Of a stretch of DNA of 14,936 bases, positions 1 to 7,775 are shown in pieces. This DNA comes from Chlorobiota bacterium (GTDB lineage Bacteria > Bacteroidota > Ignavibacteria > SZUA-365 > JAADGX01). The translations under genes and the position numbers were made by a program. The notes under the pieces are model-generated. The model saw only the letters and a list, made by a program, of their open reading frames with translations, ran no database searches and was not told where the DNA came from. The stretch lies in assembly GCA_013152135.1 (NCBI GenBank), contig JAADGX010000257.1:1-14936 (forward strand). The letters are read 5' to 3'. How positions within the stretch are numbered: position 1 is the first letter of the stretch; every line of letters starts with the position of its first letter.

Positions 1-615
1 TGACGAGGATGCCAATCCTGTCGGCGAGCTGGAGAGCGGCCTCCAGGATGTGCGAGGCGAATACAAACGTCTTGCCTTTCTCTTGCAGCTCGGTGATAAG
101 CTCGCGCAGGCGCCTCACTCCCAGCGGATCCAGGTTCAGCGTGGGCTCATCGAGCAGGTAGACTTCCGCCTCGCTGACGAAAGTGACCGCCAACCCGATG
201 CGCTGGACCATCCCGCCCGAGAATTCGCGGACGAGACGGTCGGCGTCGTCATACAACGCGACCGTTTCGAGTATCTCGTCCACGCGGGAAAGAGGGGTGT
301 TTCGCAAGCGTGCGAACAGCGTCACCACCTCGCGTGCCGTAAGGTAACCTGGAATGGAAATCCTCTGCGGCATGAACGAGAACATGGCGTTGTACTCGCG
401 CGAGGCTTTCGCGATATCATTGCCATTAACCAGGATGCGGCCGCGCGTGGGGAAATGCAGGCGCGCCAGGGAGCGAATGATCGTGGATTCGGCCCCAGCA
501 TCGCGAACGTTTCCCCGGCGTCAATGGCCAGGTCCAACGGTTTCACGGCCTGGATGGAGCCGTACCACTTTTCGAAATTCTCAAAAACGATCAATCCGTC
601 ATTTCGTCTTGTCAT
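1..615 (-). pseudogene. nosF: NosF, ABC transporter ATPase for NosZ maturation; Walker A deleted and frame shifted; cut by window edge
   Basis: ATPase partner of NosD/NosY. The frame from ATG 615 gives MTRRNDGLIVFENFEKWYGS and reaches MLGPN at residues 39-43, where the family reads GPNGAGKST. Here the DNA goes directly from AAT (487-489) to CCACGATC, and the frame changes. In the shifted frame the rest of NosF is intact: TIIRSLARLHFP, the Q-loop region FMPQRIS, the signature FSGGM, Walker B VYLLDEPT and the H-loop FASHILEAA, running to the left edge. The missing piece corresponds to 13 bases, coding GAGK and the first base of Ser. As written, the gene makes only about 97 residues and cannot bind ATP. 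The true end, nosY and nosL would lie beyond the window. Confidence 0.85.
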
Positions 616-616
616 A

Positions 617-2047
617 TTAATTTCCACGTCTTCGACGGCTTATTCTCAACAGGAAAAGTACGGGAATCCCGCCGACCAGGAAATACAAAACGGCAAGAAC
701 CGGGCTCGAATCGCTCGAGAGGTGATGGGTCTTTTCCCAGGGAACATCCGCGTTGTCAACCGGCTTCATCAACGGCAAGGGGTCCGCTTCCGTGCCCATC
801 TCGAGAACGGGGAGCGAGCGCTCGGCTATTTCCAGGATACGCGCCGCCGGACTGAACAGGTAGAACCGTATTTCCGGGAAGCGTGTTTCGATCACCTGGA
901 ACACGTTCTGAATCTTGAACGGAACATCGCCCAGGCCGTCTCCGTCCAGGTCGTAACCGTCGTACTGCGACCAGTAGTTGCCGCCGGAATCCGCCGCCCA
1001 TACCATGCGCGTTTTTCTCCCGTCCACGACGAGATTGCTAAGATTATTGATAATATTGTTTGCAACGAAGACGTTCTGCTCACCCGTGCTGAACAACTGG
1101 ACGGCGATATCGTTGTCGACGATATCGTTATGTGTAAAACGGCTGAAGTTCGCGTTGTTCAGGAATACGCCGCGGCTGTTGTCGATGATCAGGTTATCCG
1201 AAGCGCTGGTGTGATCCATAGACTGGTACAGGAGCCCATACGCGTGGTACCCCCGGCACCGCGCAAAGACGTTCTGATGGAACACGATGTACTGGGAGTA
1301 CATGAGGGCGGCTCCTGCCACGTTTTGTTCGAAGAGGTTGCTGAAAAAGCGGTTGTTGTTCGAATACATGTAATGCAACCCGTACCGCACGTGGTGGATG
1401 TAGTTGTGGTGCACGTTGGTCGAATCGGTAAACGAGAAATAGATGCCATCGCGTGTGTGGAAGACTTCGTTGCGGTACAGGGTGTTATGCTGTGAGTTCC
1501 ACAGGTGAATTCCGTTGCCCCTGTCCTCCGATATGAGATCGAGCCTGCCCTCGATCCGGTTGTCATGAATATCCACGTAGCTCCCGCCCTTGACGTAGAT
1601 TCCGTGCAAGGGCTTGGTAATGCGGCAATTGCGGATAACCACGGAGTCCGCTTCCACCCTGATGCAGGCGATGTCATCGCTCAAGCTGGTGCCCGACTCG
1701 CTGACGTGGAGGCCGTCGAGGATCGTACCCGAAGCCGTAACGAGAATGGTATGGCCGTTATAACCGCCCCGGATTTCCGGGTAATCGCGCCCGAGGATGG
1801 TCACCCGCGTCGTCACACGGAGGTTTTCCCTGTACTCTCCCCGTGCAACAATGATCGTATCGCCCCACCCCGCTTTCTCGATGGCGGCCTGGATGGATTG
1901 ACCCGGCTGCACGTGACGGGGCTGACATAATAATGCCCGGGGCTGGAAACAGCCCCAGGCCAGCACCAACAACGCACACAACAGGCGGCAACGGTTACGC
2001 CCGCCAGGAACGGGTTTCGAATTCCACCTGGTTGTATCGAATTTCAC
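617..2047 (-). CDS. nosD: Periplasmic copper-site maturation protein NosD
   Basis: Needed for CuZ assembly in NosZ together with the NosFY transporter. 476 residues. A signal-like hydrophobic segment (about 21-41) is followed by a right-handed beta-helix of CASH/NosD repeats (about 45-360), seen as repeated short turns such as DNRIEG, NEVFHTRDGIYF, NYIHHVRYGLHYMYSNNN and NIINN. Near the C-terminus is a membrane helix (about 449-468) and a basic end RISRRRRGN. The start is a GTG without a clear ribosome binding site, 6 bases after the lipoprotein stop; coupled translation is likely, and the exact start is uncertain. The stop is separated from the nosF ATG by one base. Confidence 0.92.
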   Translation of the reverse strand: MKFDTTRWNSKPVPGGRNRCRLLCALLVLAWGCFQPRALLCQPRHVQPGQSIQAAIEKAGWGDTIIVARGEYRENLRVTTRVTILGRDYPEIRGGYNGHTILVTASGTILDGLHVSESGTSLSDDIACIRVEADSVVIRNCRITKPLHGIYVKGGSYVDIHDNRIEGRLDLISEDRGNGIHLWNSQHNTLYRNEVFHTRDGIYFSFTDSTNVHHNYIHHVRYGLHYMYSNNNRFFSNLFEQNVAGAALMYSQYIVFHQNVFARCRGYHAYGLLYQSMDHTSASDNLIIDNSRGVFLNNANFSRFTHNDIVDNDIAVQLFSTGEQNVFVANNIINNLSNLVVDGRKTRMVWAADSGGNYWSQYDGYDLDGDGLGDVPFKIQNVFQVIETRFPEIRFYLFSPAARILEIAERSLPVLEMGTEADPLPLMKPVDNADVPWEKTHHLSSDSSPVLAVLYFLVGGIPVLFLLRISRRRRGN

Positions 2048-2053
2048 GGACGA

Positions 2054-2560
2054 TCAAAGGGACTTCAACTGGGCATCCAACATTGTCTTGGTACGCACGC
2101 CGGCCACACCGGTTTTCACCAATAGCTGCCAGGTGTTCTCCAGGTCAAGGAACAGTTTCTTGTCGAACTCACCGGCTTTCATTCTCTTCTTGCAGGATTC
2201 ATACATCTCCAGGGCCGCAGTGAGCTGGGCTTGCGTATCTTCCCAATCATTAAAGACAAACTCGTCTTTGATGCGATCTCCGTACTGCTCGAGCCCGGCC
2301 TTGATGTACGCGGCAATGGGGTTAAGGATATTGAGGATCTCGACGACCTCCGCATCCTTGTTGATGACTTTTGCCTCCCAGTCCGTATCCGAAGTGGGGG
2401 TCTTGCGCTCGGGCACCGGCAATGGTTCCGGCACGGTGTATTCAACAACCGCGCCTCCCTGGTTTCCCCCCTCCGGCTGTTCCGCCGGCGATGTATCCTG
2501 GTCTCCCCCGCACCCGTACATGATCATACAGGCAAAAAGTAGTGGAATAACCCGCTTCAT
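2054..2560 (-). CDS. Small predicted lipoprotein of unknown function in the nos operon
   Basis: 168 residues from ATG 2560; an in-frame GTG at 2572 is rejected because GGAGGT (2565-2570) lies between it and the ATG, at correct distance for the ATG. The N-terminus MKRVIPLLFACMIMYGCGG is a short signal with a lipobox-like MYGC, so Cys17 may be lipidated. A Pro/Glu/Gly-rich linker follows (to about residue 45). The rest looks all-helical, rich in charged residues, ending in VRTKTMLDAQLKSL. No CxxCH and no Met/His-rich copper motif is visible. I do not recognise the family. Its place between nosB and nosD suggests a role in NosZ assembly or electron transfer, but this is context only. Confidence 0.7.
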   Translation of the reverse strand: MKRVIPLLFACMIMYGCGGDQDTSPAEQPEGGNQGGAVVEYTVPEPLPVPERKTPTSDTDWEAKVINKDAEVVEILNILNPIAAYIKAGLEQYGDRIKDEFVFNDWEDTQAQLTAALEMYESCKKRMKAGEFDKKLFLDLENTWQLLVKTGVAGVRTKTMLDAQLKSL

Positions 2561-2669
2561 ATATACCTCCACATTGTGAGAATATGAACAATCAAGTAGA
2601 TCTATCAGCTAGCAAGAATAACGACACCATTCGATCGATACCGGGACCGCTCGGTACGGCAGTATCACC

Positions 2670-3311
2670 TCAGACTGGTTTAGCAGGCATCATGCGCACT
2701 GCTGTCTTGTACGTAAAGTAAATCCCCAGGAGAACAAGAATGCCAAAGAGAATAAAGAAATACATGCCGATGGCCGGATACGAGGTCACCGTAAACTGGC
2801 CGACCATTTTCGTACCAAACAAGGGCGGTGTAAACGGGGCGACCTTGACCGCGGCACGTGGATCGAGGTTGTGGCCGTAGCTGTGCAGCATGTACCAGAA
2901 CCTCCAAAGTGAAAACCCGCCGAAATACACGGTAGAGACGAGGATGTCCAACAGTGTTTTCAAGGTTCCGATGGCTGCTGCCCGCAGTGTAAGGACCACC
3001 ATGATGCTGACCACGAGCGGGATCCATTTGAATTCCGTAAAATCCTCTTCCCGCAGTTCCGCCATACCGATATAGTGGTTCAGCACGTTGATTTCCGTCA
3101 GGTCATTCCCATCGTCACCTCCGTACAGCTTGTTGGAATAGATGTACAACTCCAACCCTTCCGGGTACTGCGTGGAAGTGAATTCCAATTTCCAGAGCGG
3201 CAGGAATAAACCGGGGATTATCACAAGCGCAGCCAGTAAAGCCGAGAGCCTGCTCTTTGTTACCAACGGAAAATCCAAAGACGCACGAAATTTACGCAAC
3301 ATATCTCGCAT
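2670..3311 (-). CDS. nosB: NosB-like integral membrane protein of clade II nos clusters
   Basis: 213 residues with about four or five hydrophobic helices: one near 23-42, a central group from about 97 to 145, and one near the C-terminus (about 178-202). Between the first and second is a periplasmic-looking loop with the motif INVLNHYIGM. Clade II clusters typically carry a membrane protein called NosB between nosZ and nosD, and this gene has that position and topology; the symbol rests on context and that resemblance. Its molecular job is not known. AGGGG lies 6 bases before the ATG. The following gap of 109 bases before the lipoprotein start contains only a weak 5-bp hairpin. Confidence 0.65.
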   Translation of the reverse strand: MRDMLRKFRASLDFPLVTKSRLSALLAALVIIPGLFLPLWKLEFTSTQYPEGLELYIYSNKLYGGDDGNDLTEINVLNHYIGMAELREEDFTEFKWIPLVVSIMVVLTLRAAAIGTLKTLLDILVSTVYFGGFSLWRFWYMLHSYGHNLDPRAAVKVAPFTPPLFGTKMVGQFTVTSYPAIGMYFFILFGILVLLGIYFTYKTAVRMMPAKPV

Positions 3312-3350
3312 TTCTTTCCCCTGTATCAGAGATCGAATGGTTCAATAACA

Positions 3351-3385
3351 CCGCTGGACCGTACCCCGGCGGGTACGGTCCGCGG
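3351..3385 (-). promoter_or_regulatory. Very stable hairpin in the nosZ-nosB gap
   Basis: On the minus strand GGACCGTACCC pairs perfectly with GGGTACGGTCC across a 4-base loop, and CCGC/GCGG extends the stem to 15 bp with one bulged A. It starts about 8 bases after the nosZ stop. The sequence after it (AGCGGTGTTATTG) is not a T-run, so it does not look like a normal intrinsic terminator. It could protect the 3' end of nosZ mRNA, mark a processing site, or weaken read-through, giving more NosZ than downstream proteins. Confidence 0.7.
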
Positions 3386-3393
3386 CCCGATAA

Positions 3394-5289
3394 TTACGGT
3401 TTTACCAGCAGGTAGCCTTGCATTTCCTGGTGCAGGGCGCTGCAGAAATTGGTGCAATAGTACGCATAGACACCAGCCTTGTCGGCAACAAACGACGTGG
3501 TTTTGGTTTCTCCCGGATCGACCACGATATTGATATTGTAATCGTTGATGGCAAAACCGTGCAGCTCGTCACGCGTCTGCTCGATGTTGGTGATGTGAAT
3601 GGTGACATGATCGCCCTTGTTCACGCGGATGACGTCCGGGGCAATGAAAGAACGAACGACGATCATCCATACTTCAACCTGGTTTCCGTTACGAACGATC
3701 TTGGTCTCTTCCTTCGACCACACGGCGTCCGGGTTCTTCGGATTCAGCGGATCGTCCTTCTTGTAAACTTCGATCGTCTTGATCTTGTCCGCCTTGATCA
3801 TCTGAGCGTAATGCGGTTCCGGCTCGGTAAACGCATCGTAGAGGAGTTTCATGTTGTCGCCGGAAATATCGATCAACTGAGCGGCCTCGGGAATGGACGG
3901 CCCCACGCTGAGATGCCGTCCCTTCGACAGCTTGTTCAGCGCGATAAGGTAGTTCCCGTCCGGCGACTTGGAATCGCCTTCCGCAGTACACAAGTGGCCG
4001 ATGTTGTAAGCAACAGGGATTTTCTCCACGACGTACTGGCTCATGTCCGCGCCTTCTTCGTAAGGAGGAAGTTTCCATTTCGCGACCGCGCTCTCGATAA
4101 ACAGCGACGTGTACGCATAGCCCTTGCCGTCGAACTGTGTATGGAGAGGACCCAGTCCAATCGGGATTTCCGCTTCACGCACCGACGCATAGTTGATCAC
4201 GGGAATGCCGTCGATCGTCTCGGTAAAATCTTTCGATTCGATGGCCTTTTGGATCTTCTCAAAATCGAAGACGGTCGTCGTCGGTGAAAGTTTCCCCGAA
4301 CCGATAATCCAGCGGCCATCCGGGGTGACGTCCACACCGTGAGGCGATTTCGCCAGGGGAATGTAGTACGCCAAGCCGGGGAAATCCGCCGGGTCAAGAA
4401 CCTTGACGCCGCTGACCGTCTTGGCCTTGCCGGATGCCGCCGCCTTCTCCGCTTCTTTCCAGTTCACCATCACGATGAAATCCTTGTCTTTCTGCGAAGC
4501 GGTGACTTCCAGTTTTCCGCCTTCAATGAATTCCCGCTCGGAGTTATAGCACGTCCAGAACATCCAATCCTTGCTGGGTCCTTTCCCCGCGTCGCCCAGG
4601 TCGTAGTCGAAGGGAGGAACAACGATTTCCCAACCCACGGCCATGGTTCCATCTTCGGGGTCCACCTTGATACCGACCAGGATGCCTTTGTACTTGTCCG
4701 CGTAATCCGTTACGTCGGCATACGAGCCGGACGGGAACGGCACCGACATGCGCGTGGCGGAGGTTACGTACTCCGTATTCTCCGTCACGAACGTGGCGCC
4801 GTGATTTCCGGAGAGGTTCGGGATCTTCAGGATTTGCTTGGTCTTGAAATCACGCAGATCAACACGCGCGACGCGACCGTTCGCATTGTCATTGATAAAC
4901 AGCCACCGGCCGTCGTACTCACCATCCGTTTCCGAAAACGCCGGGTGGTGCGCGTCTCCCCACTTGAAACCACCGAGCATCTTTTTCGATTCCTCGTCGA
5001 AGCCGTATCCCGTCCCGGGATAGGGAGTGAAAACCGGTATCGTACAGATGTGACGCATGGACGGTACACCGGCGACAAATATGTTCCCGCTGTGTCCACC
5101 CGAATAAAACAAGTAGTACTCGTCAAGGTCGCCCGGGGCCACGTACGTTGCCAATGCCGCGGACGCCTGTTCTGAAGTACCCGTACCCCGGCCCCGTTTC
5201 GATTCCTTATCGCCGCATCCGTTGATCAGCAGCATGCTCGAAACGAACAGCATAAGGGCGAAGACATTCCGGTAATGATGTGCCTTCAT
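3394..5289 (-). CDS. nosZ: Nitrous oxide reductase, clade II, predicted lipoprotein
   Basis: Reduces N2O to N2 in the periplasm. 631 residues. The N-terminus is a Sec lipoprotein signal with lipobox INGC (Cys25), with no twin-arginine motif, which marks clade II. Candidate CuZ ligands are all present: His114, His115, His163, His317 (KSPHGV), His383 (GPLHTQFDG), His432 (GHLCTAEGDS) and His493 (EPEPH). The C-terminal cupredoxin domain carries the CuA set: His577, Cys612, Cys616, His620 and Met623 in CTNFCSALHQEM. The enzyme appears fully intact. A GGAGG lies 11 bases upstream of the ATG. The gene follows the cytochrome c gene, and a strong hairpin follows its stop, before the NosB-like gene. 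Confidence 0.97.
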   Translation of the reverse strand: MKAHHYRNVFALMLFVSSMLLINGCGDKESKRGRGTGTSEQASAALATYVAPGDLDEYYLFYSGGHSGNIFVAGVPSMRHICTIPVFTPYPGTGYGFDEESKKMLGGFKWGDAHHPAFSETDGEYDGRWLFINDNANGRVARVDLRDFKTKQILKIPNLSGNHGATFVTENTEYVTSATRMSVPFPSGSYADVTDYADKYKGILVGIKVDPEDGTMAVGWEIVVPPFDYDLGDAGKGPSKDWMFWTCYNSEREFIEGGKLEVTASQKDKDFIVMVNWKEAEKAAASGKAKTVSGVKVLDPADFPGLAYYIPLAKSPHGVDVTPDGRWIIGSGKLSPTTTVFDFEKIQKAIESKDFTETIDGIPVINYASVREAEIPIGLGPLHTQFDGKGYAYTSLFIESAVAKWKLPPYEEGADMSQYVVEKIPVAYNIGHLCTAEGDSKSPDGNYLIALNKLSKGRHLSVGPSIPEAAQLIDISGDNMKLLYDAFTEPEPHYAQMIKADKIKTIEVYKKDDPLNPKNPDAVWSKEETKIVRNGNQVEVWMIVVRSFIAPDVIRVNKGDHVTIHITNIEQTRDELHGFAINDYNINIVVDPGETKTTSFVADKAGVYAYYCTNFCSALHQEMQGYLLVKP

Positions 5290-5331
5290 AAGTCTGTTAT
5301 CCTCCAGAAGATTGATTGATGATGAAGTACT

Positions 5332-6552
5332 TTATTGAACAGATGTTTCGGACGTGGAGAGAGAATCCGCCTTGTTCTTGACTATGTTATAAGCCTTGTT
5401 GATCTTTTCGATCGCTTCCCACTTCTGCTTGTCCGTGAGAATGATCTGGCTGCCCAGGATGATCTTCATGGTGCCTGTCGGTTCGAACAGGAACTCCTCG
5501 ACCGTCTTGTTGAACCGCGCGCGGACGTCGTCGGGCGCGTACGAAAGATCCGGTCCCTTGTCCGTGGGCGACTTGATATCAAACGCCTTGATGCTGTGGC
5601 ATACGAAGCAACTATGTTCCACGAAAAACGCTCCGTCGCCTTCGCGCAACTTACGGTCATACTCGATCTCCTCCGGCGTGCGTACTTCTTTCAATTCCAC
5701 GCCGGGGAGATAGTCGGCCGGCAACGAGGAATGGTCCTTCCAGCTCATGACCAGCATGGTCAATGCGACGGCGTCCTTTGTCTGGAAATTCATGTCCGGC
5801 ATAATGGTATTCGGGACAACGGACGCGGGTGATTTGAAGTGATAGAAATGCCAATTGAATACAGAAGGCAGTTCCACGGAAAAGTTGGAGAAATCGAAAC
5901 TGCCGGGGTACTTGTCCCCTTCCCGCGTCAAGTCGGGTCCCAGGCTGCCGCCATTGCCGTTTATGACATGACACACCTTGCAGCCTTTCTTACGGACCAG
6001 GGACTTGGCGTAATTGATGTAGTCGGCACCGGGAGTTGAACGTTCATAGCGATGGCACAGGTTGCACCGGATTTCATACAGGGGCGGAGGATTTCGCGGA
6101 TCGTATTCGGAACCGATGATCTCACTCAGCAGAGGTTCTCCCCAGTCCTTGTCAAATCCATGTGCCTCGTATTCCGTCACGGCGTAGCCCTGGCCTCCGT
6201 GGCAGATCGTGCAGCCATACTTCTCCACGGGATGCGTTTCAAGGATCTTGAGATCCGGGTGTGTCGTCCACGGCTGTTCCACGCGTTCCAATCCTTTCCA
6301 CAAGATCCCCTGGTGGCACGTGATGCACCTGTCGACACGATCCAAATCCTCGACCCAGATCTGCTGGATACCGCTCGGGATAGTCGAGAGATCGACCGAG
6401 CCAAAATTCTCGGCGATGATATCCCTGAACTCCGCCTGATAATCCTTCCACTCCGGCGACGTATCCGCGAAAATAACCGCCATGCTGGCAAGAAAGACAA
6501 GTACGCCCGCAGCCAACAGAAAATAGAGCTCTTTTTCACTGATTCTTTTCAT
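5332..6552 (-). CDS. Membrane-anchored pentahaem cytochrome c of the Rieske/cytochrome b complex
   Basis: 406 residues with one N-terminal membrane helix (about 9-29), probably an uncleaved anchor, and the rest periplasmic. Five CxxCH haem sites: CITCH 76-80, CTICH 114-118, CNLCH 163-167, CKVCH 191-195 and CFVCH 315-319. The last two look like monohaem class I domains, with possible Met ligands in MPDM (251-254) and at Met362. The first three are more closely packed. Likely role (inference): take electrons from the Rieske protein and hand them to NosZ, replacing a separate soluble cytochrome. GAGGTG precedes the ATG. It ends 42 bases before nosZ. No exact named family could be assigned. Confidence 0.88.
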   Translation of the reverse strand: MKRISEKELYFLLAAGVLVFLASMAVIFADTSPEWKDYQAEFRDIIAENFGSVDLSTIPSGIQQIWVEDLDRVDRCITCHQGILWKGLERVEQPWTTHPDLKILETHPVEKYGCTICHGGQGYAVTEYEAHGFDKDWGEPLLSEIIGSEYDPRNPPPLYEIRCNLCHRYERSTPGADYINYAKSLVRKKGCKVCHVINGNGGSLGPDLTREGDKYPGSFDFSNFSVELPSVFNWHFYHFKSPASVVPNTIMPDMNFQTKDAVALTMLVMSWKDHSSLPADYLPGVELKEVRTPEEIEYDRKLREGDGAFFVEHSCFVCHSIKAFDIKSPTDKGPDLSYAPDDVRARFNKTVEEFLFEPTGTMKIILGSQIILTDKQKWEAIEKINKAYNIVKNKADSLSTSETSVQ

Positions 6553-6560
6553 GGGTCACC

Positions 6561-7775
6561 TCAGAACGAAATGGGGTGAATCGGCCAGGTTTCCCAAGGC
6601 CAGTAAAACATCCAGTCCGGTCCTCGAAGAGCGGTACCGACGTACGTCAGAAGGATGAACGAAACGACAAAAGCGCTGAACAAGGCGATGCCCGCCATGC
6701 GATGCGAACCTGTCTTCCTGAACGAGACATAGTACAAGAGCAGGAACAGTACGATCAGGAGGTTCGCCGGATTCACGAGTTCAAAGAACAACTGGCTCTC
6801 GATCCCGGAAAACACTTCCCGCATGGGAAACATCACACCGATGGCAACGCACACAACCGTTGTTACCAGCCCCCACAAAAGGCCGATCAAGGTCCAACGC
6901 TTCCCGCTCGAATTGGTGAACCAAATACCGAGATGCGTCTGTTCGCGATCGATGAACGGAATCATGGCCAAACCGACAACCACCAGGAACGGGATGAGCA
7001 CACCGCCGATGAAGGCGGAATATCCCACCAATTCTTGAAGGCCGAGAAAATACCACGGGGCCTTGGCCGGATTCGGCGTAACCTCGGGATTGGCCGGCGC
7101 TTCCAGGGGCGCGTGAACAAACAGTGCCAACACGGTCAGTACAAGCAGGGTGAGAAGAACAACGTTGAGTATGCGCATGGTGAGATTCGGCGACGATGGA
7201 ACGGAATTTTCGTCATTCAATACCGTCGGATCTATGACCTGGGCGGTGACCCCCTTGGCTATTCCCAGCACGCTGTACGTCTTCGTTTTCCGTGGAAGTT
7301 GTGGCGGTTGCTTTTTCGTCTCTTCCCGTACTTGCTCGATCACGGCAAGCCCTCCGTACTTCCGGATCCTCCACATGTGCCAGAAAACAAGGCCAAACAT
7401 GGCGAGGGGCAAGAAGGCTACGTGAAGCACGTAGAACCGGATGAGAGCGTTCTGCCCGATGATGGTTCCTCCCAGTAGAAACTGGCGGATTTCTTCACCG
7501 ACGAAAGGTACGTTCGACGCAATATTCGTTCCTACGGTGATCGCCCAGAAAGCTAATTGATCCCATGGGAGGAGATAGCCGGTAAAACTCAACAACAGCG
7601 TCAACACCAGAAGGATAATGCCGATGACCCAGTTATACGAGCGCTTGCTGCCAACAGTTGTCCCATCCTTGTACGCATTTGTATAAAACACGCGAAACAT
7701 GTGAAGGAACACCATCGCCACCATCATGTGCGCGGCTAATCGATGCACACGCCGCAGGAACCAGCCGAAGCTCAC
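6561..7775 (-). CDS. Cytochrome b, main part (helices B-D plus fused subunit IV-like part), downstream of the frameshift
   Basis: Quinol-oxidising membrane subunit. The real frame enters from upstream at about 7790; the GTG at 7775 is only the first possible restart. Counting from that GTG, His11 and His25 in helix B and His118 and His133 in helix D are the haem b ligands. Their spacings of 14 and 15 residues match b6-type rather than bc1-type proteins. A loop with KTYSVLGIAKG then leads to the C-terminal part, with four or five further hydrophobic helices and KAPWYFLGLQE, the local form of the Qo-site PEWY motif. The b6 and subunit IV parts are thus fused. The stop is 8 bases before the cytochrome c gene. 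If the frameshift is real, this fragment lacks helix A and is probably not functional. Confidence 0.88.
   Translation of the reverse strand: MSFGWFLRRVHRLAAHMMVAMVFLHMFRVFYTNAYKDGTTVGSKRSYNWVIGIILLVLTLLLSFTGYLLPWDQLAFWAITVGTNIASNVPFVGEEIRQFLLGGTIIGQNALIRFYVLHVAFLPLAMFGLVFWHMWRIRKYGGLAVIEQVREETKKQPPQLPRKTKTYSVLGIAKGVTAQVIDPTVLNDENSVPSSPNLTMRILNVVLLTLLVLTVLALFVHAPLEAPANPEVTPNPAKAPWYFLGLQELVGYSAFIGGVLIPFLVVVGLAMIPFIDREQTHLGIWFTNSSGKRWTLIGLLWGLVTTVVCVAIGVMFPMREVFSGIESQLFFELVNPANLLIVLFLLLYYVSFRKTGSHRMAGIALFSAFVVSFILLTYVGTALRGPDWMFYWPWETWPIHPISF

Noticed and set aside
50..1495. Long plus-strand open frame (481 codons)
   Set aside because: It is antisense to nosF and nosD, both clearly coding on the minus strand; its product is Arg/Val/His-rich with no recognisable domain.
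2639..2656. Hairpin TACCG/CGGTA downstream of nosB, considered as a terminator
   Set aside because: The stem is only 5 bp with an 8-base loop and no T-run; read-through into the lipoprotein and nosD is expected.
3418..5175. Long plus-strand open frames opposite nosZ (3418-4287 and 4339-5175)
   Set aside because: Both lie fully antisense to an intact nosZ with all copper ligands; they follow from its codon use and lack own start signals.
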